Positions 9,471 through 19,954 of a DNA stretch of 64,000 nt are shown piece by piece. How positions within the stretch are numbered: position 1 is the first letter of the stretch; each line of letters begins with the position of its first letter. The translations under genes and the position numbers were made by a program. The notes under the pieces were generated by a model. The model was not told the DNA's origin. It saw only the letters and a list, made by a program, of their open reading frames with translations, and searched no databases. Source of the stretch: Burkholderiales bacterium (GTDB lineage: Bacteria; Pseudomonadota; Gammaproteobacteria; Burkholderiales; Casimicrobiaceae); assembly GCA_020853025.1 (NCBI GenBank), contig JADYZP010000004.1, forward strand, positions 1 through 64,000, read 5' to 3'.

Positions 9471-9836
9471 TCAGCCAGGCGTCGTCGCGACGACCTGGAT
9501 CTCGACCTTGTAATCCGGGTGTGCGAGTGCTGCGCCGACCGTTGCGCGCGCCGGCGTCTGGCCGGGCGTCACCCACGCTTCCCAGACGGCGTTCAGCGCA
9601 GGGAAGTCGGCCATGTCCGGCAGGAAGACCGTCGCCGACAACAACCGCGACTTGTCGCTGCCGACTTCGGCGAGCAGGCGGTCGATCGACGCCAGCACCT
9701 GCCGCGTCTGTGTGGTCATGTCGGCCTTGCCGTCGTCGGCAACCTGGCCGGCCAAATAGACGAGGCGTTCGCCGCCTGGAGTGAAGACGACGATCTGGGA
9801 CATCCGCTTGCCGGTGTGGCTGCGTTCGATGGGCAT
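9471..9836 (-). CDS. RidA family (YjgF/YER057c/UK114) protein
   Basis: A 121-residue protein of the RidA fold, which forms trimers and deaminates reactive enamine/imine intermediates released by PLP enzymes. The substrate-binding Arg97 in TPARATV and the following KVEIQVVAT strand match the family. The start MPIERSHTGKRMSQ has AAGGA upstream. It is the first gene of the run ridA-astC-astA-astB, and its partner enzyme may be the PLP aminotransferase AstC. The GKRMSQIVVFTPGGERLVYLAGQ opening places it in a RidA subgroup rather than the archetype, so deaminase activity is likely but not certain. Confidence 0.85.
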   Translation of the reverse strand: MPIERSHTGKRMSQIVVFTPGGERLVYLAGQVADDGKADMTTQTRQVLASIDRLLAEVGSDKSRLLSATVFLPDMADFPALNAVWEAWVTPGQTPARATVGAALAHPDYKVEIQVVATTPG

Positions 9837-10106
9837 CTTGGTATCCTTGGTCGGGTATCGTTTCCAGATCGGGATTCTAAAGGCAAATGACCGCTCGCCT
9901 GGCACTCACCTTCGCCGGATGGGCGGCGCTCGCGTGGCGCGTCGTCCGATCTTGAGTCCACGCGCGGGACGTAACGGACACCGGCTGGCGGGTTGCCGGA
10001 GCTGCGCGCATAATGACGGGTTGCGCAAATCCTCCGCGATCGCCGTAATCGGAGTCGCACCGCAAACCGCTCACCCAATTCGCCGTTTCCTGGTCGTTTC
10101 TCCGCA

Positions 10107-11366
10107 ATGAAAAAAGCAGTTGCCGTCGTCACCATCGTCGCCTTCGTCTCGTTCGCCGCCGGCGGCGGCTATTGGTATGGCAAGTCGACCAGTCCGGCGG
10201 GCGGCGGCGCGGGTGCGCCGGGAGCAGGCGGCGTGGCCGGTGGCTCGGACGGAGCGGGCCGCCAGGCCAAAGGCGGCGCCGGCGGACCGGGCGCAGGCGC
10301 GCCGATGGTCGCTGTCGAAGTCGCGCCGGTCGTCGCGGCGGCGATGCCGCAGATCATCACCGCCGTCGGCAGCTTGCGTTCGGACGAATCGGTCACGCTG
10401 CGCCCGGAAACCGCGGGCCGGATCAGCGCCATCACGTTCAAGGAAGGCCAGCGCGTGACCAAGGGCACGCCGCTGGTGAAACTCGACGCGGCGATTCCGC
10501 AGGCGGAGTACCAGCAGGCCCGCGCGAACCTGACGCTCGCCAGGTCGAAGTTCGACCGCGCGGTCGACCTTGCCAACCGCAACTACATTTCCGGCCAGGC
10601 CAAGGACGAGGCCGAGAACAATTTCAAGGTCGCGCAGGCGGCGGTGGCGCTCGCCGAGGCCAAGCTCGCAAAGACCGACATCCGGGCGCCATTCTCCGGC
10701 ATCATCGGCCTGCGCTCGGTATCGATCGGCGACTACGTGAAGGAAGGTGCGGACCTCGTCAACCTCGAGGCCATTGACCCGCTGAAGGTCGATTTTCGCA
10801 TTCCGGAGACCTTCCTGCGCATGGTCCAGGCCGGGCAGTCGCTCGAGGTCTCGCTCGACGCGCTTCCCGGCAAGACCTTCGATGGCCGAGTGATCGCCAT
10901 CAACCCGCTGATCGACGCGGCGGGCCGGTCGGTGGTGATCCGTGCGCAGGTGCGCAACCAGGACACGACGCTGCGCCCAGGCATGTTCGCCCGCGTGCGC
11001 CTCATCACGCGCGAGCAGAGCGATGCGTTGGTGGTGCCCGAGCAGGCGCTGGTGCCGCTCGGCACCGAGCAGTTCGTGTTCCGGGTCGTCGACGGCAAGG
11101 TCGCGCGTATCAAGGTGCAAACGGGCCAGCGCCGCGACGGCAAGGTCGAGATCGTCGCGGGACTCGCTGCCGGCGACATCATCGTGACGGCTGGTCAGTT
11201 GAAGATCCGCGACGGCGTCGCCGTTCGCGTCGCAGGCGACGCAGACACGAGCCCGCCGGCAAAGGCGCAGGCGGCGCCGATGTCCGGCAGCGCCGGGCCC
11301 ATCGCTCCGGCCGTCGCCGCGCCAGTCAAGGCCGACGGCGCCGCCGCGCACCCGCCCAAGAGCTAG
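10107..11366 (+). CDS. RND efflux periplasmic adaptor (membrane fusion protein)
   Basis: A 419-residue adaptor that links an inner-membrane RND pump to an outer-membrane channel. It has an N-terminal membrane anchor (residues 1-23) and then a Gly/Ala-rich linker to about 66. The split barrel-sandwich/lipoyl parts are visible as TLRPETAGRISAITFKEGQRV and TDIRAPFSGIIGLRSVSIGDYV, around an alpha-helical hairpin at about 130-190. Beta-barrel and membrane-proximal domains follow, and the tail is Ala/Pro-rich. The pump gene starts 25 bases downstream. No outer-membrane factor gene follows, so a TolC/OprM-type channel must be encoded elsewhere. Substrates cannot be inferred. Confidence 0.93.
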   Translation: MKKAVAVVTIVAFVSFAAGGGYWYGKSTSPAGGGAGAPGAGGVAGGSDGAGRQAKGGAGGPGAGAPMVAVEVAPVVAAAMPQIITAVGSLRSDESVTLRPETAGRISAITFKEGQRVTKGTPLVKLDAAIPQAEYQQARANLTLARSKFDRAVDLANRNYISGQAKDEAENNFKVAQAAVALAEAKLAKTDIRAPFSGIIGLRSVSIGDYVKEGADLVNLEAIDPLKVDFRIPETFLRMVQAGQSLEVSLDALPGKTFDGRVIAINPLIDAAGRSVVIRAQVRNQDTTLRPGMFARVRLITREQSDALVVPEQALVPLGTEQFVFRVVDGKVARIKVQTGQRRDGKVEIVAGLAAGDIIVTAGQLKIRDGVAVRVAGDADTSPPAKAQAAPMSGSAGPIAPAVAAPVKADGAAAHPPKS

Positions 11367-11391
11367 CGGCGCGCAAAGGAGCTTTCCAGCG

Positions 11392-14300
11392 ATGACGCTG
11401 CCCGAGATCTGCATCAAGAGGCCGGTGTTCGCGACGGTGCTGTCGCTGATCATCCTGCTGGTCGGGTTGATTTCGTATCAGCGTTTGTCGGTGCGCGAGT
11501 ATCCGCGCATCGACGAGCCGGTGGTCAGCGTCAGCACGACGTACCGCGGAGCGTCGGCCGAAGTCGTCGAATCGCAGGTCACGAAGATCCTCGAGGACTC
11601 GCTATCCGGCATCGAGGGTGTCGAGATCATGACGTCGCAGAGCCGGTCGGAGCGCAGCCAGATCAACGTGATCTTCCGGCTTTCGCGCACGCCCGACTCG
11701 GCCGCGGCCGATGTGCGCGACAAGGTCTCGCGGGTGCGCGCCAAGCTTCCCGACGCGGTCGACGAGCCGGTCATCGCCAAGGTCGAGGCCGACGCGTTCC
11801 CGATCATGTATATCGCGGTCGAGGCGGGCTCGCAGACACCGCTCGAAGCCTCCGATTACATCGCGCGCTACATCAAGCCCCGGCTGTCGGTGCTGCCGGG
11901 CGCGGCCGACGTGCGAATCTTCGGTGAGCGGCAGGTGTCGATGCGCGTCAATATCGACCGCACGCGACTTGCCGGCTACCGGCTCACCGTGCAGGACGTC
12001 GAGGATGCAATCCGTCGTCAGAATGCCGAGATTCCGGCCGGCCGGATCGAATCGACGACGCGTGAATTCACCGTCGTTGCGGAAACCGACCTGCAGACGC
12101 CCGAGCAGTTCGGCAAGATCATCATCGCCAACGTCGGTGGCTATCCGGTGCGCATACGCGATGTCGGCACCGTGGCGATCGGGGCGCTGGACGAGCGCGT
12201 GATCTCCCGCTACAACGGCAAGCCGTCGCTGAACATCGGAGTGGTCAAGCAGGCGGTCGCGAATCCGCTCGAGCTGTCGCAAGCGGTGCGTGCCGAAATC
12301 GCCAAGATCAACGAGAACCTGCCGTCCGGCATGCGGCTCGTCATCGCCTACGACACGTCGGTGTTCATCGACCGCTCGATTTCGTCGGTGTTCGAGACCA
12401 TCGGCGAGGCGATTCTGCTCGTCGTCCTGGTCATCTTCTTCTTCCTGCGCAGTCTGCGCGCGACGATCATCCCGATCGTCACCATACCGGTCTCGCTGAT
12501 CGGCGCCTTCGGCATCATGTATCTGTTCGGATTCACGATCAACACGCTGACGCTGCTGGCGATGGTGCTGGCGATCGGACTGGTCGTCGACGATGCGATC
12601 GTCGTTCTCGAGAACATCTTCCGCCACATCGAAGATGGCATGCCGCGAATAGAGGCAGCGATGCAGGGTGCCAAGGAGATCGCCTTTGCGGTGATCGCAA
12701 TGACCTTGACGCTGGCTTCGGTATTCGCGCCGCTGGCCTTCGCCACCGGCCGCACGGGCCGCCTGTTCATCGAGTTCGCGCTGACGCTGGCCGGCGCGGT
12801 AGCGGTGTCAGGCTTCGTCGCGCTGACGCTGACGCCGATGATGTGCTCGCTGCTGCTGCGCCACCAAACCGGGCATTCGTGGATCTACAACAAGATCGAG
12901 CAGGGTCTCGACGCATTCACCGAAGGCTACCGCCGGCTGCTCACCGCGGTGTTGCGCGCGCGCTGGGTCGTCGTGCTGGGATGGGTGCTCACGCTCGGCG
13001 CCGGCGCCGCGCTGTTCATGACGCTGAAGTCCGAGTTGACGCCGATCGAAGATCGCGGCGTGATCTTCGGCGTGGTGACCGCGCCGCAAGGATCGACGCC
13101 GCAGTACACGGCAGACCAGTTGAAGCCGATCGAGGAGATCTACAGCCAGATCCCCGAGATGCAGGCCTATACGGCCATCTCGGGCTTTCCGACGGTCGTC
13201 GACGGCAACGCCGTGCTGCGGCTCAAACCATGGGAAGCGCGCACGAAGAAGCAGCAGCAGATCGCCGATGAGTTGCGCCCGAAGTTCGCAGCGATCCCCG
13301 GAGCGCTGGCGTTTCCGATCAACCCGCCATCGCTCGGCCAGCGCTTCCGCTCCACACCCATCGACTACGTGATCATGGCGCAGGTGCCGTATCCGGAGCT
13401 GCAGCGGCTGGTCGACCGCTTTCTGGACGAGGCACGCAAGATTCCCGGCGTGCAGAACCTGCAGATCGACCTGCGGCTCAACACGCCGGAGGTCCGCGTC
13501 AACATCGATCGCGACAAGCTGGGTGACATCGGCGTCAACGTGGACACCGTGGGCCGCACGCTGGAAACGATGCTCGGCGGCCGCCAGGTCACGCGTTTCA
13601 AGCGCGACGGCGAGCAATACGACGTCATCGTGCAGGTGGCGCCGCTCGACCGCAGCACACCCGCCGACATCAGCGAGATCTACGTGCGCGCACGCGACGG
13701 GAGCATGGTGCAACTCGCCAACCTGGTCGACGTCAAGGAAGGCGTCGCGCCGCAATCACTCAATCACTTTCAGCGCCTGCGCGCGGTCAAGGTGACCGGC
13801 ACGCTGGCGCCCGGCTACACGATCGACGAAGCGCTGAAGGCCTTCGACGAGGTCGCCAGGAATACGTTGGGCGGCGCCGCGCAGACCGGTCTCGACGGTC
13901 AGTCGCGGGAGTTCCGCGCGTCGGGCGGCGAGATCTATTTCGTGTTCGTGCTGGCGCTGATGTTCATCTACCTGGTGCTTTCCGCGCAGTTCGAGAGTTT
14001 TGTCGCGCCGTTCGTCATCATGCTGTCGGTGCCGCTGTCGATGACCGGCGCGCTGTTCGCGCTGTGGCTTACAGGAGGCACGCTCAACATCTACAGCCAG
14101 GTGGGACTCATCACGCTGGTCGGCCTCATTACCAAGCACGGCATCCTGATCGTGGAGTTCACCAATCAGTTGCGCGCCAAGGGCGAGGACATGATGACCG
14201 CAGTCGTCGCTTCCGCGACGCTGCGGCTGCGTCCGATCCTGATGACCACAGGTGCGATGGTCCTGGGGTCGGTGCCGCTGGCGCTGGCCGTTGGCGCGGG

Positions 14301-14511
14301 GGCCGAGTCGAGGACGCAGATCGGCTGGGTGGTCGTCGGCGGCATGTCGTTCGGCACGCTGCTGACGCTGTTCGTGGTACCGGTCGCGTATACGCTGCTG
14401 GCGGGCAGGGCGCATATCGAGGCGCACGGGATGGAGGAGGTGCCCGCGGTGGTCCACGGGCACCTGCCGCATTCAGGCGCGGCGCTGCCGGGCGCCGGAC
14501 GGGCCGACTGA
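11392..14511 (+). CDS. Efflux RND transporter permease, HAE1 family
   Basis: A 1039-residue proton-driven inner-membrane pump with twelve membrane segments and two large periplasmic loops. The relay aspartates are in LVVDDAIVVLENIFRH of TM4, and the TM10 Lys is in GLITKHGILIVEFTNQ. The N-terminus PEICIKRPVFATVLSL is typical of the MexB/MdtB/MuxB class. AAAGGAG precedes the start. It forms a two-gene operon with the adaptor. MdtB/MexW-like features suggest drugs or organic compounds rather than metal ions, because the metal-binding residues of CusA-type pumps are not seen. The C-terminal cytoplasmic tail (HGHLPHSGAALPGAGRAD) is short. Confidence 0.95.
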   Translation: MTLPEICIKRPVFATVLSLIILLVGLISYQRLSVREYPRIDEPVVSVSTTYRGASAEVVESQVTKILEDSLSGIEGVEIMTSQSRSERSQINVIFRLSRTPDSAAADVRDKVSRVRAKLPDAVDEPVIAKVEADAFPIMYIAVEAGSQTPLEASDYIARYIKPRLSVLPGAADVRIFGERQVSMRVNIDRTRLAGYRLTVQDVEDAIRRQNAEIPAGRIESTTREFTVVAETDLQTPEQFGKIIIANVGGYPVRIRDVGTVAIGALDERVISRYNGKPSLNIGVVKQAVANPLELSQAVRAEIAKINENLPSGMRLVIAYDTSVFIDRSISSVFETIGEAILLVVLVIFFFLRSLRATIIPIVTIPVSLIGAFGIMYLFGFTINTLTLLAMVLAIGLVVDDAIVVLENIFRHIEDGMPRIEAAMQGAKEIAFAVIAMTLTLASVFAPLAFATGRTGRLFIEFALTLAGAVAVSGFVALTLTPMMCSLLLRHQTGHSWIYNKIEQGLDAFTEGYRRLLTAVLRARWVVVLGWVLTLGAGAALFMTLKSELTPIEDRGVIFGVVTAPQGSTPQYTADQLKPIEEIYSQIPEMQAYTAISGFPTVVDGNAVLRLKPWEARTKKQQQIADELRPKFAAIPGALAFPINPPSLGQRFRSTPIDYVIMAQVPYPELQRLVDRFLDEARKIPGVQNLQIDLRLNTPEVRVNIDRDKLGDIGVNVDTVGRTLETMLGGRQVTRFKRDGEQYDVIVQVAPLDRSTPADISEIYVRARDGSMVQLANLVDVKEGVAPQSLNHFQRLRAVKVTGTLAPGYTIDEALKAFDEVARNTLGGAAQTGLDGQSREFRASGGEIYFVFVLALMFIYLVLSAQFESFVAPFVIMLSVPLSMTGALFALWLTGGTLNIYSQVGLITLVGLITKHGILIVEFTNQLRAKGEDMMTAVVASATLRLRPILMTTGAMVLGSVPLALAVGAGAESRTQIGWVVVGGMSFGTLLTLFVVPVAYTLLAGRAHIEAHGMEEVPAVVHGHLPHSGAALPGAGRAD

Positions 14512-14572
14512 TTGCGCTGGGGGCCCCCGTCGCCTTGACCGATGGGCGCCGACCCGGGCGGCGATGATTCTG

Positions 14573-14600
14573 GTGACAATGGCCGCATTTGCAATAGAAT
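14573..14600 (+). promoter_or_regulatory. Sigma-70-like promoter of the ugp operon
   Basis: GTGACA (14573-14578) and TAGAAT (14595-14600) are separated by 16 bases; each matches five of six consensus bases. The predicted transcript starts near 14607, some 43 bases ahead of ugpB. No convincing PhoB box was seen by eye. Confidence 0.55.
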
Positions 14601-14649
14601 TGCGGTCACAACGAGGCAGGCCCGTTCGCTTGGCAATCAGGAGGATTCG

Positions 14650-15972
14650 ATGAACCGACTCTACAGCAGTCTCATGCGTGTTGCCCTTGTCGCCGCGGTT
14701 GCCGCCGGCAGCGTGTCGGCGCAGGCCCAGGTCGAGATCCAGTGGTGGCATTCGATGGGTGGCGCGCTCGGCGAAAAGCTGAACAGCCTTGCCACCCAGT
14801 TCAACGAGAGCCAGAAGGAGTACAAGATCGTTCCCACCTACAAGGGACAGTACCCTGAGTCCCTGACCGCTGCGATCGCCGCGTTCCGCGCTGGCAATGC
14901 GCCGCATCTGCTGCAGGTGTTCGAGGTCGGCACCGCCACGATGATGGCCGCCAAGGGCGCCGTCGTGCCGGTGGCAACGGTGATGAAGAACGCCAAGGAG
15001 CCGTTCGACCCGAAGGCGTACCTGCCCGCCGTGTCGGGCTACTACACCGATATGCAGGGCAACATGCTGTCGTTCCCCTTCAACAGTTCGACGGTGATGT
15101 TCTACATCAACAAGGACGCGTTCAAGAAGGCCGGACTCGACCCGAACAAGGCGCCGCGCACCTGGAAGGAATTACTCGCTGCGGCGGAGAAGCTCAAGGC
15201 GTCGGGCCAGGAGTGCGTGTACACGACCAGTTGGCCATCGTGGATGCACATCGAGAACTTCAGCGCCTGGCACAACGTGCCGATCGGCACCAAGCAGAAC
15301 GGCATGGGCGGGCTGGACACGGTGTTCACCATCAACTCGCCGCTGCACGTCCGCCACATCACGATGCTGGCCGACATGTCGAAGAAGGGGCTGTTCACCT
15401 ACGCCGGCCGGACCAACCAGGGCGACGCCAAGTTCTCCAGCGGCGAATGCGCGATGTTCAGCGGCAGTGCAGGCGCCCAGGCGGGGATCAAGAAGGCGGC
15501 CAAGTTCGACTGGTCGATCAACTTCATCCCCTATCACGACGATGTCCCGGGCGCCCCGCAAAATTCCATCATCGGCGGCGCTTCGCTGTGGGTGATGGGC
15601 GGCAAGGGCGCCGCCGAGTACAAGGGCGTGGCCAAGTTCCTGGCGTTCCTGTCGCAACCGGAGGTGCAGATGGATTGGCACACGTCGACCGGCTACGTGC
15701 CGATCACGCAAGCGGCGTATGACCTGACCCGCAAGTCCGGCTTCTACGACAAGAACCCCGGGGCCGACATGCCGGTGAAGCAACTCACGAACAAGCCGCC
15801 GACCGCGAACTCGAAGGGGCTGCGCTTCGGCAACTTCGTCCAGGGGCGCACGGTGATCGAGGAGGAACTGGAAAACGCATTCTCGGGCAAGAAGGAGCCG
15901 AAGGCGGCGCTCGACGACGCCGTGCGCCGAGGCAACGAGATCCTGCGCCAGTTCGAGGCGGCGAACAAATAA
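14650..15972 (+). CDS. ugpB: sn-glycerol-3-phosphate ABC transporter, substrate-binding protein
   Basis: A 440-residue periplasmic protein. Residues 1-26 are a signal peptide ending SAQAQ. The mature start VEIQWWHSMGGALGEKL is diagnostic for UgpB, and the family stretches TYKGQYPESLTAAIAAFRAG, PFNSSTVMFYINKDAFKKAG cut here, and NSIIGGASLWVM follow. It binds sn-glycerol-3-phosphate and glycerophosphocholine-type diesters and hands them to UgpAE. AGGAGGA lies ahead of the ATG. It leads the operon and is separated from ugpA by a strong hairpin, an arrangement that often keeps binding protein in excess over the membrane parts. Confidence 0.95.
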   Translation: MNRLYSSLMRVALVAAVAAGSVSAQAQVEIQWWHSMGGALGEKLNSLATQFNESQKEYKIVPTYKGQYPESLTAAIAAFRAGNAPHLLQVFEVGTATMMAAKGAVVPVATVMKNAKEPFDPKAYLPAVSGYYTDMQGNMLSFPFNSSTVMFYINKDAFKKAGLDPNKAPRTWKELLAAAEKLKASGQECVYTTSWPSWMHIENFSAWHNVPIGTKQNGMGGLDTVFTINSPLHVRHITMLADMSKKGLFTYAGRTNQGDAKFSSGECAMFSGSAGAQAGIKKAAKFDWSINFIPYHDDVPGAPQNSIIGGASLWVMGGKGAAEYKGVAKFLAFLSQPEVQMDWHTSTGYVPITQAAYDLTRKSGFYDKNPGADMPVKQLTNKPPTANSKGLRFGNFVQGRTVIEEELENAFSGKKEPKAALDDAVRRGNEILRQFEAANK

Positions 15973-15987
15973 GCTGTTGATCGGAAA

Positions 15988-16003
15988 GGGCGCCACGGCG
16001 CCC
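15988..16003 (+). terminator. Attenuator-like hairpin between ugpB and ugpA
   Basis: GGGCGC (15988-15993) pairs with GCGCCC (15998-16003) around CACG; flanking GGAAA and TCTTTCC can extend the stem with a small bulge. The T-rich side overlaps the spot where the ugpA ribosome site should be. It may act as a partial terminator, an mRNA 3' end stabiliser for ugpB, or a block on ugpA translation. Confidence 0.55.
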
Positions 16004-16010
16004 TCTTTCC

Positions 16011-16892
16011 ATGGAAAAGCGCGTCGTTTTCCGGTCGGCGTGGTTGCCGTACGCGCTGGTCGCGCCGCAGATCGCGATCACCGTCATCTTCTTCTTCTGG
16101 CCCGCGGCGCAGGCCGTCTGGTACTCGTTCCAGTTGCAGGATGCGTTCGGACTGAAAACGCAGTTCGTCGGACTGCAGAACTTTTTCCACCTGTTCAACG
16201 ATCCGCTTTACCTCGACTCGTTCCGCATCACGGCGATTTTCAGCATCCTGGTTGCCGGCGGCGGCATCGCGATCGCGCTGCTGCTCGCCGTCATGGCCGA
16301 TCGCGTGGTGCACGCCGCGGTCGGCTACAAGACGCTGCTGATCTGGCCGTACGCGGTGGCGCCTGCCATTGCCGGCGTGCTGTATTCGTTCCTGTTCGCA
16401 CCGTCGATCGGCATCGTCACCTACGTGCTGAAGGGACTTGGCATCGACTGGAACTGGATCATCAACGGCAGGCAGGCGATGCTGCTGGTGGTGATGGCTG
16501 CGGTGTGGAACCAGATCAGCTACAACTTCCTGTTCTTCCTCGCCGGCCTGCAATCGATCCCGAAGTCGTTGCTCGAGGCCGCGGCGATCGACGGCGCCGG
16601 GCCGGGGCGCCGCTTCTGGACGATCGTCTTTCCGCTGCTTTCCCCGACGACATTCTTTCTGCTGGTGGTGAACATCGTCTTCGCGTTCTTCGGAACCTTC
16701 GGCATCATCGATGCAACCACGCAGGGCGGGCCGGGCACTTCCACGCTGATCCTCGTGTACAAGGTCTATCACGACGGAGTCAAGGCGGCGGACCTGGGTG
16801 GATCTTCGGCGCAGTCGGTGATCCTGATGTTCATCGTCATCGTGCTCACGGTGATGCAGTTCCGCTTCGTCGAGAGGAAGGTCAACTACTGA
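16011..16892 (+). CDS. ugpA: sn-glycerol-3-phosphate ABC transporter, permease UgpA
   Basis: A 293-residue inner-membrane permease with six predicted membrane helices (first at [18 protein letters not shown]). The cytoplasmic coupling loop carries the EAA motif as [21 protein letters not shown] at about 190-210. It pairs with UgpE to form the channel across which UgpB delivers substrate. The length matches UgpA (295). The ATG at 16011 has only a poor ribosome site because a hairpin occupies the region before it. Confidence 0.95.
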   Translation: MEKRVVFRSAWLPYALVAPQIAITVIFFFWPAAQAVWYSFQLQDAFGLKTQFVGLQNFFHLFNDPLYLDSFRITAIFSILVAGGGIAIALLLAVMADRVVHAAVGYKTLLIWPYAVAPAIAGVLYSFLFAPSIGIVTYVLKGLGIDWNWIINGRQAMLLVVMAAVWNQISYNFLFFLAGLQSIPKSLLEAAAIDGAGPGRRFWTIVFPLLSPTTFFLLVVNIVFAFFGTFGIIDATTQGGPGTSTLILVYKVYHDGVKAADLGGSSAQSVILMFIVIVLTVMQFRFVERKVNY

Positions 16893-16902
16893 TGGGCGCA
16901 CC

Positions 16903-17751
16903 ATGGTAGAGAACCGGCCGCTGCTGACCTTCGCTTCGCACGTCGTGCTGGTCCTCGGCGTGCTGGCGGTCGCCTTTCCGGTTTATGTCACCTTCGTCGC
17001 CTCCACGCTGACGCTCGACGAGATCATGTCGGTGCCGATGCCGCTGCTGCCGGGCGACCAGTTCCTGGCGAACTACTCGCAGGTGCTGACCGCCGGCTCG
17101 AACGTAGGCTCCAAGGCCCCCGTGTCGACGATGCTGTTCAACAGTACCGTGATGGCGCTGGGAATCGCCATCGGCAAGATCGCGATCTCGATCATTGCGT
17201 CGTTCGCCATCGTCTACTTCCGCTTTCCGCTGCGCATGTCCTTCTTCTGGATGATCTTCATCACGCTCATGCTGCCGGTCGAGGTGCGCATCATCCCGAC
17301 CTTCAAGGTGGTGTCCGACCTCGGCATGCTCAATTCCTACCTCGGCCTGACGCTGCCGCTGATCGCGTCGGCGACTGCCACCTTCCTGTTCCGGCAGTTC
17401 TTCCTGACGGTTCCCGACGAGCTGACCGAGGCCGCGCGTGTCGACGGCGCCGGACCGATGCGTTTCTTCTGGGACGTGCTGCTGCCGCTTTCCAAGACCA
17501 GCATCGCTGCGCTGTTCGTGATCCAGTTCATCTATGGTTGGAACCAGTACCTGTGGCCGTTGCTCATCACCGGCGACGAGTCGATGTACACGGCGGTGAT
17601 CGGCATCAAGCGCATGATCGTCGGCAGCGACGCGGCAAACGAGTGGAATTTGATCATGGCGACCGCGATGTTGACGATGCTGCCGCCCGCGGTGGTGGTG
17701 CTGCTGATGCAAAAATGGTTCGTCAAGGGCCTGGTGGATACCGAAAAATAG
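16903..17751 (+). CDS. ugpE: sn-glycerol-3-phosphate ABC transporter, permease UgpE
   Basis: A 282-residue inner-membrane permease, partner of UgpA. It has six membrane helices and an EAA loop reading [21 protein letters not shown]. The stretch [20 protein letters not shown] and the end [15 protein letters not shown] are typical of UgpE/MalG-like subunits. It starts ten bases after the ugpA stop; a closer ATG at 16892 closes after five codons and is not used. Confidence 0.95.
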   Translation: MVENRPLLTFASHVVLVLGVLAVAFPVYVTFVASTLTLDEIMSVPMPLLPGDQFLANYSQVLTAGSNVGSKAPVSTMLFNSTVMALGIAIGKIAISIIASFAIVYFRFPLRMSFFWMIFITLMLPVEVRIIPTFKVVSDLGMLNSYLGLTLPLIASATATFLFRQFFLTVPDELTEAARVDGAGPMRFFWDVLLPLSKTSIAALFVIQFIYGWNQYLWPLLITGDESMYTAVIGIKRMIVGSDAANEWNLIMATAMLTMLPPAVVVLLMQKWFVKGLVDTEK

Positions 17752-17769
17752 CGCGGTGATGAGTGCGTC

Positions 17770-18117
17770 ATGAATTCAGCCGCCGAAGATGCGCAGCTAT
17801 CGCACGAAGTCTCGCGCAATCGCGACGTGATGTTGCGGCTGTTGTCGGTGACGGCGTCGCTGGCGGGCCTGTGCATCGCGGCGTTGGGTTTCATGGAGTT
17901 CGGATCGCCCGAGGCCGCCTACCGGACGTTAGCCGACGAGGTGATCGCCTTCGACGCGATGCTTTTCGTCGGCTGTGTCTACCTGATTCTCTGGGCGCTG
18001 CGCACGCATTCCTTGCGGCGCGCCCGGATGCTCGGACGCGTCATCGACGGCGTGTTCCTGATCGCGCTGACGACGATGCTGCTGGCAGCCACGTACATTG
18101 TCTATTGGGTGCTGTGA
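17770..18117 (+). CDS. Small membrane protein within the ugp operon, function unknown
   Basis: A 115-residue protein I do not recognise. After a polar 22-residue N-terminus it has three hydrophobic segments, at about 23-42 ([18 protein letters not shown]), 63-77 ([15 protein letters not shown]) and 92-113 ([20 protein letters not shown]), and basic residues between the second and third. It lies 18 bases after ugpE and ends two bases before the ugpC start, so it is co-transcribed with the transporter. It is not part of the standard ugpBAEC set of E. coli. A role in assembly or regulation of the transporter is only a guess from position. Confidence 0.7.
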   Translation: MNSAAEDAQLSHEVSRNRDVMLRLLSVTASLAGLCIAALGFMEFGSPEAAYRTLADEVIAFDAMLFVGCVYLILWALRTHSLRRARMLGRVIDGVFLIALTTMLLAATYIVYWVL

Positions 18118-18119
18118 CC

Positions 18120-19180
<1,061 letters not shown>

Positions 19181-19184
<4 letters not shown>

Positions 19185-19954
19185 CGGCAGCACTCCCTCC
19201 GTGGCCCTATCCGCGTCTGTGTGCGCATCGCGGCGCCGGTAAGCTGGCGCCGGAGAACACGCTGACCGCGATGCGCGTCGGCCACGCTTACGGCTATGCG
19301 ATGGTGGAATTCGACGTCAAGCTCGCCGCCGACAATGTCTCCTTCCTGCTGCACGACGCCACGCTCGAGCGCACGACCAGCAGTCGCGGTCGCGCCGACG
19401 CGTTGCTGTGGCGCGAGTTGTCACGCCTGGATGCCGGCGGCTGGCATTCGGCGAAATATGCGGGCGAGATGCTCCCCACCTTCGCGGCGATAGCCCGCTG
19501 GGCGCGTGCGCACGGCGTCGCGTGCAACGTCGAGATCAAGCCCACACCCGGACGCGAGCGCGAGACCGGCGCCGCCGTGGCGCTCGATGCCGCGTCGCTC
19601 TGGCGCGATGCCGAGGTGCCGCCGCTGCTGTCGTCGTTCGACGAGGCTGCGCTCGAGGCGGCGCGCGATGCCGCGCCCGCGTTGCCGCGCGCGCTGCTGG
19701 TCGACGAACTGCCGCCGGACTGGCTCGATCGCCTCGCGCGGCTCGAGTGCGTGGCGCTCGACGCCAACCATCGCGCGCTGACACGCGAGATCGTCGCGAT
19801 TGCCCACCGGCGCGGGTACCGTGTCTGCTGCTACACGCCCAACGATCCGGCGTGCGTCGCCGGGCTTGCACAATGGGGCGTGGACACGATCATCACCGAC
19901 GCGATCGACACCATCGCCGCCGACACACTCGATCAGGCGCCGGCGCGAACGTAA
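19181..19954 (+). CDS. ugpQ: Glycerophosphodiester phosphodiesterase
   Basis: A 257-residue cytoplasmic enzyme that splits glycerophosphodiesters into sn-glycerol-3-phosphate and an alcohol. GDPD family residues are present: His16-Arg17 in AHRGAG, Glu25 in PENT, Glu43 and Asp45 in VEFDVK, His58 in LLHD and Glu118/Lys120 in EIKP. It ends the ugp operon and processes the diesters brought in by UgpBAEC. Translation is coupled to ugpC by a four-base overlap. Its last 22 bases overlap the end of the opposite-strand phaC gene. Confidence 0.95.

Noticed and set aside
10059-10083. 15-base match (CCGCTCACCCAATTC) between about 59 and 10069
   Set aside because: One such 15-base match is expected by chance in 64 kb, and neither site has a structure in common.
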